A stretch of 64,000 bases of DNA from Marinirhabdus sp050859505 (GTDB taxonomy: Bacteria; Bacteroidota; Bacteroidia; Flavobacteriales; Flavobacteriaceae). The position numbers and the translations under genes were made by a program. The DNA is taken from contig NZ_CP193934.1 in assembly GCF_050859505.1 (NCBI RefSeq), positions 3,224,001-3,288,000 of the forward strand, given 5' to 3'. Below, piece by piece: positions 36,341 to 44,520 of this stretch; the first letter of the stretch is position 1; the number at the start of each line of letters is the position of its first letter. The notes below the pieces were generated by a model. The model made no database searches. It worked only from the letters and a program-made list of their open reading frames with translations, and was not told the origin of the DNA.

Positions 36341-37186
36341 ATGGCTGATTACTGGACTTCCAAAGAATTTTCGAATAGAGATGAATTTTACGTAGTTCTA
36401 AATGCCTATTTCAGTTTAGTTACTTCTGTTCCTAAAATACCTGAAAACAATGAATGGCGTTTGAAATTTGATGTAGCATCTTTGTTTCAATTAAAATCAA
36501 ATGCACAGTCTGCAAAATCTATTGATTTACTTACTCAAAGTAAATGTTATGCGGACTCGTTATCGATTTGTAGAATTTTAATATCTAGATTGAATTTATT
36601 ACTTCTTTGTTCGCTTAATCCAAATTTGTTTAATATTTGGTTGAAAAACCCCAAAGACAAAATTTTTTTGGATGGAAACATAAGAAATGAACTCAAAAAC
36701 AATCAACTCTTACTACCAACTCATCTATACGAATTTTATAGTGAAATTATTCACGGACAAATACAAGGTTTAGCAGAAATCGGATATTTTGAGGAAGGGG
36801 TTTTTGCAGATGTTCCTTCAGCAGAGAACCAAATTTGGGTTACTGCTAAATTCGCAATTGCAGCTAGCTATTATGCGATTTTATCAATGGCGATTAAAGA
36901 TTGTGAAGGAAAAAAAATACCTGAGAAATTCCTAAAACATCAAATACTATTTGAATGGTTTAAAGAAAACTATTTAGTACATAATAGAATTGACCAATTT
37001 TGGACTTTTTTATTAGAAGACAGACACGTTGAGAAAGTAAAAAAAGATGAATACATTGTAGGTAGAAATTATGATTTTGACGGAATAAAAGAACAAATAG
37101 ATAAGTTTCATAGAAAAGGACAAAAGAAAAAATTATCTAAAAAATACGATTTAGTTGAAAGTCTGAATGGAAAAGCCAGTGGCTAA
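36341..37186 (+). CDS. Cassette 2: protein of unknown function (5' end uncertain)
   Basis: 281 residues from the first ATG; mostly helical, with a basic end (FHRKGQKKKLSKKYD). No family recognised. The frame stays open and looks coding upstream to 36212 (IIIEEKFDILIENEIPEES, acidic), with no ATG, GTG or TTG there, so the true start is a rare codon or was lost at the cassette junction (GTT at 36207). The stop codon TAA (37184-37186) lies inside the attC core GGCTAAC, so gene and recombination site overlap. Confidence 0.65.
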   Translation: MADYWTSKEFSNRDEFYVVLNAYFSLVTSVPKIPENNEWRLKFDVASLFQLKSNAQSAKSIDLLTQSKCYADSLSICRILISRLNLLLLCSLNPNLFNIWLKNPKDKIFLDGNIRNELKNNQLLLPTHLYEFYSEIIHGQIQGLAEIGYFEEGVFADVPSAENQIWVTAKFAIAASYYAILSMAIKDCEGKKIPEKFLKHQILFEWFKENYLVHNRIDQFWTFLLEDRHVEKVKKDEYIVGRNYDFDGIKEQIDKFHRKGQKKKLSKKYDLVESLNGKASG

Positions 37187-37380
37187 CAACGTATATAAAA
37201 AATAGCGCGAGTCATTGCTAACACAAAGGTTCGGGCATTTTCAGGAAGTCGCCAAATTTTTAAATTTGACAAATTCCCAAAAATAAAATAATTAATAAAA
37301 TTTAAAAATTCGGCTTGTATTTAATCCGAAAAATTATCGCTTATTTTCAGCGCTACTTTTCATATACAATACCGTTACCC
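37181..37380 (+). repeat. attC-like element 2 (AT-rich class)
   Basis: From GGCTAAC to GTTACCC. Arms AACAACGTATATA and CATATACAATACCGTT; internal AAATTTTTAAATTTG palindromes as in element 1. Confidence 0.75.
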
Positions 37381-37397
37381 ATAAGCTTTACAGACAA

Positions 37398-38192
37398 TTG
37401 AAAATCCTTCTGCACATTTTAATTTTTGTCTTTTTGACTGTAATCACACAAATTGGAGGAATAGTCTATTTGATTTCAATCCTACTGATTAAGCAAACTG
37501 CAAATAGAAAACGACTAAAACGTTTTGGAATATTCGCAGGCCTCTACCTACTGACAACTTTTTTGGTTGTACCATATGTTGCACCGATTTTCGGTCGAGA
37601 AAAAATTAAGGAATCGGAATTTTTGGAAGCACATTCGTTTTTCTACAAGCTAGCGAATAGAAATTATGTAAAACCAGAATTAAATTCTATTATTCAAGAT
37701 ATTTCAATTGAACTCCAACGAAATAATTATGGTTTAAAATTAATCTACCTTGATGCAAATTTCCCCTTTCTTGAAAAATTTCCACTACTGCCCCACTTAA
37801 GCCATAACGATGGAAAAAAAATTGATGTTTCGTTAATTTATAAGTATTCAAACGGAAATCTTTCAAACGAGAAACCTTCAATAAGTGGATATGGAGTTTA
37901 CGAAAAACCTAACGCTAATGAATATAACCAAACTGTGATTTGTAAAGAACGAGGAAATTGGCAGTACGACTTTCCTAAATATTTGACTTTAGGAACAATC
38001 AATAAAGAGATTGAATTTTCGGAAAGCGCAACACGAGAATTGGCTAAATTGATTTTAGAACAAGAAGATATAGGTAAATTGTTCATCGAACCGCATTTGA
38101 AGAAACGACTGAATTTAACAAGTGGAAAAGTAAGATTTCATGGTTGTCAGGCAGTAAGGCACGATGATCATATACATTTTCAGTTAAAATAA
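37398..38192 (+). CDS. Cassette 3: membrane protein with LAS-type metallopeptidase motifs
   Basis: 264 residues, start TTG at 37398. Two N-terminal membrane helices (about 5-30 and 43-62) precede a periplasmic domain. It carries SHNDGKKID (135-143) and RHDDHIHF (254-261), the His/Asp and HxH zinc-ligand pattern of LAS peptidases such as MepA and VanY, which cut peptidoglycan cross-links or D-Ala termini. Overall similarity to those families is otherwise low, so the activity is an inference. Cassette ends: GTTACCCAT and ATGGGTAAC. Confidence 0.65.
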   Translation: MKILLHILIFVFLTVITQIGGIVYLISILLIKQTANRKRLKRFGIFAGLYLLTTFLVVPYVAPIFGREKIKESEFLEAHSFFYKLANRNYVKPELNSIIQDISIELQRNNYGLKLIYLDANFPFLEKFPLLPHLSHNDGKKIDVSLIYKYSNGNLSNEKPSISGYGVYEKPNANEYNQTVICKERGNWQYDFPKYLTLGTINKEIEFSESATRELAKLILEQEDIGKLFIEPHLKKRLNLTSGKVRFHGCQAVRHDDHIHFQLK

Positions 38193-38208
38193 AACGGGGA
38201 AAGCCTAT

Positions 38209-38423
38209 GGGTAACAACGCATATAATACAGCGGGTCACACTCGTCTTAAATTAATTTCCCTAAATTTATAAAAAAATTAGTACAGCGGATAATTACGTA
38301 GTGGCGGCGCCACTGCCCACGGCTGATTCGCACGCTGCGCTTCCCACTTTCGCTGACGCAAAATGTTGGCACTGCCGAAGCTGCCGCTCAAGACCCGCCG
38401 TATCATATGCAAACCCGTTACCT
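38209..38423 (+). repeat. attC-like element 3 (type A)
   Basis: From GGGTAAC to GTTACCT, 215 bp. Outer arms AACGCATATAATACAGCGGG and CCCGCCGTATCATATGC pair imperfectly. A central GTGGCGGCGCCAC and a GC-rich block containing CGCTGCGCTTCCC define type A. Confidence 0.85.
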
Positions 38424-38901
38424 GCAATGCTATTAAACAAAGAAAGCGCCGAGGAGCTCCTTCGACGCTTTCAATTCCTTATAAGTAAATATCTTTGGGC
38501 AGTCTCTTGCCCGACTTAAAGATAATGCGCCTGAGTACTACTACAGTCGCGGAATCATTAGCCGCTAAGCTAACGAATCAAAACCCATCTCCCCATTGGA
38601 CTTGAGGCGGGATAATTTTCTAAAACAACTTGTACATTCTTTGCCTAAGTGCCGTAAGGCGGCTTATATTCAAGTGCAGGTTCCTGCGGCTTGAGCGAAT
38701 CATAGCATTGAACGAGGTCAATACTAAACAATGAAAAAGGTCCTTATTGGCTTTAAAGTTTTTTCTTAATTGTAAAAGAACTTGATATACAAATATAGAT
38801 AGAATGATTCTAAATAATAAATAAATGATTCATAGTTGTCAACAGAGTTTTCAACACTAAGCTGATTTACAGTAGAATAATGAAAAACTCGATCACACTG
38901 C
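38418..38901. other. Cassette 4: no intact ORF, dense hairpins; candidate structured RNA
   Basis: Bounded by GTTACCTGCA and TGCAGGTAAC, so a real cassette. No intact gene. Consecutive inverted repeats: GAAAGCG...CGCTTTC (38442-38472) around GGAGCTCC, GGGCA...TGCCC nested within TATCTTT...AAAGATA (near 38486-38522), GCCG...CGGC near 38651-38664, CAAG-GCAGG...CCTGC-CTTG (near 38671-38695). On the minus strand a perfect -7 box TATATTTG lies at 38790-38797, and GAAAGCG hairpin plus T-rich DNA could end a ~350-nt RNA. A plus-strand frame also shows gene-like fragments (ARLKDNAPEYYYSRGI) broken by stops, so a decayed gene is the alternative. Confidence 0.5.
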
Positions 38902-39114
38902 AGGTAACAACGCATATAATACAGCGGTTACATTCGGCTTAAATTAAATTTCCTAACTTTATAAAAAAATGGTACAGCGGATAAATACGTAGTGGCGGCG
39001 CCACTACCCACGGCTGATTCGCACGCTGCGCTTCCCACTTTCGCTGACGCAAAATGTTGGCACTGCCGAAGCAGCCGCTCAAAACCCGCCGTATCATATG
39101 CAAACCCGTTGGCA
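38902..39114 (+). repeat. attC-like element 4 (type A)
   Basis: From AGGTAAC to GTTGGCA; 213 bp, closely matching element 3 in its GC-rich half. Confidence 0.85.
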
Positions 39115-39122
39115 AAAATTAA

Positions 39123-39707
39123 ATGAAGAACATAACTTATATATTTTTAGTTTTATTAATAACAAGTTGTCAAACCAAAAGAGAGAACAAAAGTCCAATT
39201 ATCGACAATCCAAATAACGAATGGAGTAAGTTCCAATCTTCAAATCAAGCCTTTACAATTGAATTTCCGACAACAGAAATTAAAAGACAAGCTAGCGATT
39301 ATTTTGATAATGAAAATATCAAAAGAAAAAGTAATGCGATGAAAATTAATCTTCAAGATTCAATAAGTAAATTGAATTTTGGATATTCAGTATCCTATGT
39401 CCATTTTGAAGAATTAAATAAAGATGAATTTGATTTAAATGATTTCTATTTATTGCAAAAAGAGCACTTTACTGTTATTACTGGAAACTATGCAACTTAT
39501 GATAAAGTAATTGACTTTGTTGGGCGAAAAGGTAGAGAAATGCAATTCAAAATTAATGAAAGTAATAGTGTTGCAACTTATCGATTAATCACAGTAGACT
39601 CAACTTATTATTTATTACAAGTCCTTACATCACAGGATGATAGCACACCATTTAACAAGGCAACCAGAAAATTTTTTGAATCATTTGAATTTACAACTGA
39701 TTATTAA
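39123..39707 (+). CDS. Cassette 5: lipoprotein of unknown function
   Basis: 194 residues. Lipobox at MKNITYIFLVLLITSCQTK (Cys16), then a mature domain opening NNEWSKFQSSNQAFTIEFP, a PsbP/DUF1795-like beginning, and ending ATRKFFESFEF. I infer an outer-membrane or periplasmic lipoprotein; no enzymatic motif is seen. The ATG lies only 12 bases after the cassette boundary, so there is almost no room for an own promoter. Cassette ends GTTGGCAAAA and TTTTGCCAAC. Confidence 0.7.
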   Translation: MKNITYIFLVLLITSCQTKRENKSPIIDNPNNEWSKFQSSNQAFTIEFPTTEIKRQASDYFDNENIKRKSNAMKINLQDSISKLNFGYSVSYVHFEELNKDEFDLNDFYLLQKEHFTVITGNYATYDKVIDFVGRKGREMQFKINESNSVATYRLITVDSTYYLLQVLTSQDDSTPFNKATRKFFESFEFTTDY

Positions 39708-39711
39708 CTTT

Positions 39712-39926
39712 TGCCAACACCGCATATAATACAGCGGTCTAATGGTTAAGTGAATTGTATTTCCTACAATTAATTGTAAATTAGTCACGCGGATAATCAC
39801 GTAGTGGCGGCGCCACTGCCCACGGCTGATTCGCACGCTGCGCTTCCCACTTTCGCTGACGCAAAATGTTGGCACTGCCGATGCTGCCGCTCAAGACCCG
39901 CCGTATCATATGCAAACCTGTTGTGC
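39712..39926 (+). repeat. attC-like element 5 (type A)
   Basis: From TGCCAAC to GTTGTGC; left arm begins CACCGCATATAATACAGCGG. Confidence 0.85.
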
Positions 39927-39945
39927 AACATACTTAAAAAACAAA

Positions 39946-40704
39946 ATGACCGAAGAAATCACATCACTATTTAAAGAAAGAACTGAACATCCACTTTTCT
40001 ATGTAGAAAGCGGTAGCCGACTTTGGGGAATTGCAAGTCCCGATAGCGATTATGATGTTCGCGGATTTCATCTTCAGTCAAAAGAACAATATTTCGACTT
40101 CAAAAAACACCGAGATTTAATCGAAATAATGGACGGCGATTTTGATTTCGTTTCTTATGATATTGACAAAATGTTCGGACTTTTGGCAAAAAGCAATCCA
40201 ACAGTATTCGAATGGATAAGAGCGCATATAATATATTTCAACAATTTGCCAGAATGGAAAGAAACCCAACAGCGGATTGTTAAAAATTTTGATTTCAAAG
40301 CACTTTATTATCATTATTTATCACTTGCAAAAGGCAATATAAATTTAATGGAAACGGACAAAAAGTTTACTTATAAAACTGCTTTCTATTGTATTCGTGG
40401 ATTACTATCGGCAGAGTTAGCAACAAGAAAAATTATTCCTGAATTGCTAATTGACAAATTATTTGATCAATTTGAGCACGAAAATGACGTGATTAAAATT
40501 GCGAAAGACAGTCTCGAAAAGAAAAAAAGTAAAACGGAAAAGGAAGATGTCGAAAGTGATAAAAAACCATTAATCCTTGAAACGATTAAAAAATATGCTC
40601 AAGAATTGGACAAAAATATTCCTGACAAATCAAACAATCCAGATAAATTAAAAGCTATTTTGAGAGATTATAGTTTCGAACTGAAAAATAAATATTACGG
40701 ATAA
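39946..40704 (+). CDS. Cassette 6: RlaP/YcgL-like predicted nucleotidyltransferase
   Basis: 252 residues from ATG 39946; an ATG 36 bases earlier lies inside the attC element and is rejected. Nucleotidyltransferase signature GSRLWGIASPDSDYDVRG with metal-binding D35 and D37, then DFVSYDIDKMFGLLAKSNPT and WIRAHIIY, the pattern of the RlaP (RNA ligase-associated) family. The lysine-rich linker near 190 (LEKKKSKTEKEDVE) separates a C-terminal helical tail. It could nucleotidylate RNA or protein; relatives occur in RNA repair and toxin-antitoxin settings. No ligase partner is present. Cassette ends GTTGTGCAA and TTGCACAAC. Confidence 0.8.
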   Translation: MTEEITSLFKERTEHPLFYVESGSRLWGIASPDSDYDVRGFHLQSKEQYFDFKKHRDLIEIMDGDFDFVSYDIDKMFGLLAKSNPTVFEWIRAHIIYFNNLPEWKETQQRIVKNFDFKALYYHYLSLAKGNINLMETDKKFTYKTAFYCIRGLLSAELATRKIIPELLIDKLFDQFEHENDVIKIAKDSLEKKKSKTEKEDVESDKKPLILETIKKYAQELDKNIPDKSNNPDKLKAILRDYSFELKNKYYG

Positions 40705-40711
40705 GTACGTT

Positions 40712-40926
40712 GCACAACAACGCATATAATACAGCGGGTTGATAGTTAAGTGAATTGGATTTCCTACAAATAATCGTAAATTGGTCACGCGGATAAACAC
40801 GTAGTGGCGGCGCCACTGCCCTCGGCTGATTCGCACGCTGCGCTTCCCACTTTCGCTGACGCAAAATGTTGGCACTGCCGAAGCTGCCGCTCAAAACCCG
40901 CCGTATCATATGCAAAACCGTTACCA
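40712..40926 (+). repeat. attC-like element 6 (type A)
   Basis: From GCACAAC to GTTACCA, 215 bp. Confidence 0.85.
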
Positions 40927-41362
40927 AACATAGCACTTTTTGATATTTTCAATACATTTTTGGTTCGGCTGAACTAATTGCGCTTGTCCACAATCTGATC
41001 TCAATATCGGTCTACATCTGGCGTTAACCACCACTCATTCTGGCTGAACTATTCTGTCCACGGCAGAATTAATTGCACTAGCGGAAAATTACCAGGAAGT
41101 GGTTGCTGATACTTTGCAAGACCTTGACTCAATCGATAGTTCGGGGCGTGCTTCGTTTGGTAACAACGCATATAATTCATGGCTAACATTCTCAAGATTT
41201 AAAAAATTCCACATTTTTTGATTAACTTTCAACTCCGAATAATCCGGAGGGCGGCGCCACTGCCCTGCCGACGCTCAAGCCAAATGCTGCGCCACGTTGC
41301 TACTTGCATTTAACGCTCAGCCGACGCAGCCGCGAAGTCGCCACAAATCATATGCAAACCCG
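40921..41362. other. Cassette 7: ORF-less cassette, copy 1 of 6 (442 bp)
   Basis: About 240 bp of body without an ORF plus a type B attC. The body has two related blocks (GGCTGAACTAATTGCGC and GGCAGAATTAATTGCAC) and a conserved end TTCGGGGCGTGCTTCG. Starts GTTACCAAAC, body ends GTTTGGTAAC. On the minus strand TTG-N17-TATGTTTG (about 40925-40952) fits a promoter directed out of the cassette, antisense to the preceding gene. A non-coding RNA or regulatory role is possible; none is proven. Confidence 0.65.
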
Positions 41363-41368
41363 TTGCCA
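41158..41368 (+). repeat. attC-like element 7 (type B)
   Basis: From TGGTAAC to GTTGCCA. Arms AACGCATATAATTCATGGC and CCACAAATCATATGCAAACC; centre GGGCGGCGCCACTGCCC, shared in part with type A. Confidence 0.85.
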
Positions 41369-41436
41369 TCAAGCTTGAAAATCCGTAATTTCATTAAAAT
41401 TATGTTCAAAATTGATAATTCCGTACCTTTGATAAA

Positions 41437-41691
41437 ATGCTAAACGAAATGGATTTACAATCACGAAAAATAGAATTCGTACAAGAGTTTCTAAAAGTAC
41501 AAAGCGAAGAAGTAGTTTCAAGCCTTGAAAAACTTTTACGCAAGAAAAATAAATCTGAATCTAACGATGAATTAGAACCAATGACAATGGACGAATTCAA
41601 CGACCGAATCGATAAATCAATGGAAGACTCTAAAAAAGGTCGCCTAATAAAAGCGAGCGATTTAAAGACCAAAATTGATAAATGGAATTAG
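41437..41691 (+). CDS. Cassette 8: antitoxin of a ParE/RelE system
   Basis: 84 residues, acidic and helical (MLNEMDLQSRKIEFVQEFLK; SEEVVSSLEKLLRKK; MTMDEFNDRIDKSMEDS), the usual shape of an addiction-module antitoxin in Bacteroidota. Its last 10 bases overlap the start of the toxin gene, so the two are translationally coupled. A second ATG at 41449 is a possible start. It would bind and neutralise the toxin and probably repress the pair, using a promoter in the 69 bases between the cassette boundary and this ATG. Confidence 0.8.
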   Translation: MLNEMDLQSRKIEFVQEFLKVQSEEVVSSLEKLLRKKNKSESNDELEPMTMDEFNDRIDKSMEDSKKGRLIKASDLKTKIDKWN

Positions 41692-42002
41692 AAATTTATT
41701 GGACGCAATTCGCAGAAGACGAACTTTACAGGGTATTTAAGCATTATCTTAGAAAAGCTGGATATCGTACTGCCAAAAAACTTGCTGATGGAATTTATGA
41801 AGAGCCATTAAAGCTAACACATCAACCTGAAATTGGACAAGTTGAAGAGTATCTGAAAAATAGAAAAGTTGAATTTCGGTATATACTCTACAAAACAAAC
41901 TACAAGATTATTTATTGGGTAAATCGAGAGGAAAATCGGATTGAAATAAATGATGTTTTCGATGTTAGACAATACCCTCTAAAAATCAAACGAACGCAGT
42001 AA
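41682..42002 (+). CDS. Cassette 8: ParE/RelE family toxin
   Basis: 106 residues. Typical ParE/RelE course: IYWTQFAEDELYRVFKHY, the helix KAGYRTAKKLADGIYEEP, the central strand VEFRYILYKTNYKIIYWV and the end INDVFDVRQYP. Members either inhibit gyrase (ParE) or cut mRNA on the ribosome (RelE); the sequence does not decide which. Toxin-antitoxin cassettes are known to stabilise large integron arrays, and a similar role is likely here. Cassette ends GTTGCCATC and GATGGCAAC. Confidence 0.85.
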   Translation: MELEIYWTQFAEDELYRVFKHYLRKAGYRTAKKLADGIYEEPLKLTHQPEIGQVEEYLKNRKVEFRYILYKTNYKIIYWVNREENRIEINDVFDVRQYPLKIKRTQ

Positions 42003-42010
42003 AGCCAGAT

Positions 42011-42225
42011 GGCAACACCGCATATAATACAGCGGGTCTGATGGTTAAGTGAATTGTATTTCCTACAATTAATCGTAAATTAGTCACGCGGATAAATACG
42101 TAGTGGCGGCGCCACTGCCCACGGCTGATTCGCACGCTGCGCTTCCCACTTTCGCTGACGCAAAATGTTGGCACTACCGATGCTGCCGCTCAAGACCCGC
42201 CGTATCATATGCAAACCCGTTACCT
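42011..42225 (+). repeat. attC-like element 8 (type A)
   Basis: From TGGCAAC to GTTACCT, 215 bp, left arm CACCGCATATAATACAGCGG. Confidence 0.85.
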
Positions 42226-42661
42226 CACATAGCGCTTTTCGATAGTTTCAATACATTTTTGTTACGGCTGATCTAATTGCGCTAATTCAGAAAGCTGAAC
42301 TCAATATCGGATTAACCCTGGCTTCACATCAAAAACATTCTGGCTGAATCAATTCGTCCACGGCGGATTTAATTGCGCTAGGGGAAAAATGGTGAGAAAA
42401 GTAGCTGATTTGTTGCGAGTTCCGTGACCCGCTCGATGGTTCGGGGCGTGCTACGTTAGGTAACAACGCATATAATTTATGGCTTAGATTCGTAAATAAT
42501 TAAAGTTCCTCAGTTTTTTATTATCTTTCAAATCCGAAAGAACCGATAGGCGGCGCCACTGCCCTGCCGACGCTCAAGCCAAATGCTGCGCCACGTTGCT
42601 ACTTGCATTTACGCTTCAGCCGATGCAGCCGCAAAGACGCCACAAATCATATGCAAAACCG
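42220..42661. other. Cassette 9: ORF-less cassette, copy 2 of 6, most diverged (442 bp)
   Basis: Same length and plan as cassette 7, but the body differs at many positions (CGGCTGATCTAATTGCGC; GGCGGATTTAATTGCGC). The start GTTACCTCAC pairs with the end of the body GTTAGGTAAC only in the core. The minus-strand -7 box of the other copies is changed to TATGTGAG. Confidence 0.65.
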
Positions 42662-42667
42662 TTGCCC
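42458..42667 (+). repeat. attC-like element 9 (type B)
   Basis: From AGGTAAC to GTTGCCC, 210 bp. Confidence 0.85.
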
Positions 42668-42685
42668 ATAATTGTGAAGAAACCT

Positions 42686-43378
42686 ATGAAATATATTTGT
42701 TACTTTGGAATTCTATGCTTATTTGCATTAGGATGTAATAATAAACCTAAAATGACGGTTGAAGAACAGCGTGTTGAGGACAGCTTAGTTAAAGCTGGAA
42801 ATTATAGGATTATCAATCGTGACCGAATAAGAGATAGTATCGCAAACGCAGAACAAAACAAAGTCATTGGCGAAATTGAATTCGGAATGAATAAAGAAAT
42901 TGGCGAAATGAAAGTTGCCAAATTTTTTGAACAAAGTCAGCGTAAAAGGTTTGAGAGCTCAACATATACAAGCTCTTACATTGGTAATTACGAATTTAAC
43001 AAAAGAAAAACATTTGATTATTACGAGGACGGTAAGTTATATATGTTTAAAATTAAGGGTGTTAAAATTCCGTATCAAAAATTAGAAACTGAAGTTAGAT
43101 ACCAATTAGACAAAATATTAGAAGTTATTGAATTAAAATATTCCGAACCTTATTTAACTTATCCCTATCCAAAAAGTTACGAAATTGATGATGATAAAGA
43201 TTATACCTGCGCAATTTGGAGAATTGGTACTAAAGAGATATTAATTACAATTGATGAAGAAGGAACGGATTATACTGTCGATGTAAATATTTACCAACCA
43301 AATATTCTTGATTCAATTTATAATAAACAGCGACGAAAAGAATTAGAAAAGACAGAAAAAGCTAAGGAAATATTTTAG
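42686..43378 (+). CDS. Cassette 10: lipoprotein of unknown function
   Basis: 230 residues from ATG 42686; the frame stays open back into the attC, but the signal peptide fixes the start. Lipobox Cys17 (MKYICYFGILCLFALGCNNK), then a charged helical segment (VEEQRVEDSLVKAGNYRIIN) and a C-terminal mixed domain (ICAIW-like strand, ITIDEEGTDYTVDVNIYQP) ending in a Lys/Glu helix. No family recognised. Cassette ends GTTGCCCAT and ATGGGCAAC. Confidence 0.7.
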   Translation: MKYICYFGILCLFALGCNNKPKMTVEEQRVEDSLVKAGNYRIINRDRIRDSIANAEQNKVIGEIEFGMNKEIGEMKVAKFFEQSQRKRFESSTYTSSYIGNYEFNKRKTFDYYEDGKLYMFKIKGVKIPYQKLETEVRYQLDKILEVIELKYSEPYLTYPYPKSYEIDDDKDYTCAIWRIGTKEILITIDEEGTDYTVDVNIYQPNILDSIYNKQRRKELEKTEKAKEIF

Positions 43379-43399
43379 CCATATTGCGGAAACAACTAT

Positions 43400-43615
43400 G
43401 GGCAACAACGCATATAATACAGCGGGTCAAATGGTTAAGTGAATTGGATTTCCTACAAATATTCGTAAATTGGTCGCGCGGATAAATAAGTAGTGGCGGC
43501 GCCACTGCCCACGGCTGATTCACACGCTGCGCTTCCCACTTTCGCTGACGCAAAATGTTGGCACTGCCGAAGCTGCCGCCCAAAACCCGCCGTATCATAT
43601 GCAAAACCGTTACCA
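43400..43615 (+). repeat. attC-like element 10 (type A)
   Basis: From GGGCAAC to GTTACCA, 216 bp. Confidence 0.85.
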
Positions 43616-44053
43616 AACATAGCACTTTTTGATATTTTCAATACATTTTAGGAACGGCTGATTTAATTGCGCAAGTTCAGAAAGCCGAAATCAATATCGG
43701 ATAAATCCTAGCGTTAACCACCACACATTTTGGCTGAACTAATCCCTCCACAGATGAACTAATTGCGCTCGCGGAAAACTAGCAAGAGGTGGTTTCTGAT
43801 GTTTTGCGAGACCTGGGACTTACGCGATAGTTCGGGGCGTGCTTCGTTTGGTAACAACGCATATAATTCATGGCTAACATTCTCAAGATTTAAAAGTTCC
43901 CACATTTTTTTATTAACTTTCAACTCCGAAAAATCCGGAGGGCGGCGCCATTGCCCTGCCGACGCTTCAGCCAAATGCTACGCCACGTTGCTACTCCGCA
44001 TTTACGCACAGCCGACGCAGCCGCAAAATCGCCACAAATCATATGCAAACCCG
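43610..44053. other. Cassette 11: ORF-less cassette, copy 3 of 6 (444 bp)
   Basis: Body variant with CGGCTGATTTAATTGCGC and GATGAACTAATTGCGC. It appears identical to cassette 16 (46656-47099) over its whole length, and the identity ends at the G^TT boundaries. Minus-strand TATGTTTG box present near its start. Confidence 0.65.
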
Positions 44054-44059
44054 TTACCA
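43849..44059 (+). repeat. attC-like element 11 (type B)
   Basis: From TGGTAAC to GTTACCA. Next cassette follows with the same first bases. Confidence 0.85.
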
Positions 44060-44495
44060 AACATAGCACTTTTTGATATTTTCAATACATTTTTGTAACG
44101 GCTGAACTAATTGCACTTGTCCACAAACTGATTTCAATATCGGTCTACATCTGGCGTTAACCACCATTCATTCTGGCTGAACTATACTTTCCACGGTAGA
44201 ATTAATTGCACTAGCGGAAAATTACCAGGAAATGGTTGCTGATACTTTGCAAGACCGTGACTCACTCGAAATTTCGGGGCGTGCTTCGTTTGGTAACAAC
44301 GCATATAATTTATGGCTAACATTCTCAAGATTTAAAAGTTCCCACATTTTTTGATTAACTTTCAACTCCGAATAATCCGGAGGGCGGCGCCATTGCCCTG
44401 CCGACGCTTCAGCCAAATGCTACGCCACGTTGCTACTTGCATTTAACGCTCAGCCGACGCAGCCGCAAAATCGCCACAAATCATATGCAAACCCG
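44054..44495. other. Cassette 12: ORF-less cassette, copy 4 of 6 (442 bp)
   Basis: In tandem with cassette 11 but of the cassette 7/14 body type (CGGCTGAACTAATTGCAC), so two different ORF-less cassettes stand side by side. Confidence 0.65.
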
Positions 44496-44501
44496 TTATG
44501 C
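44291..44501 (+). repeat. attC-like element 12 (type B)
   Basis: From TGGTAAC to GTTATGC. Confidence 0.85.
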
Positions 44502-44520
44502 ACAAGCTAAAAAAAACATC

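Noticed and set aside
38301..38519. Plus-strand 72-residue ORF across attC 3 and cassette 4
   Set aside because: It crosses a recombination boundary and begins inside the attC, so it cannot be a stable gene.
40648..40875. Minus-strand ORFs recurring in type A elements (starting MPTFCVSESGKRSVRISRGQ), also near 39681, 41986, 43362, 45357 and 46425
   Set aside because: They are antisense readings of the GC-rich attC centre, repeat only because the element repeats, and end at random in flanking cargo.
43759..43974. Minus-strand 71-residue ORF repeated at 46805-47020 (MAEASAGQWRRPPDFSELKV)
   Set aside because: It spans a type B attC and is identical only because cassettes 11 and 16 are duplicates; other type B copies break it.
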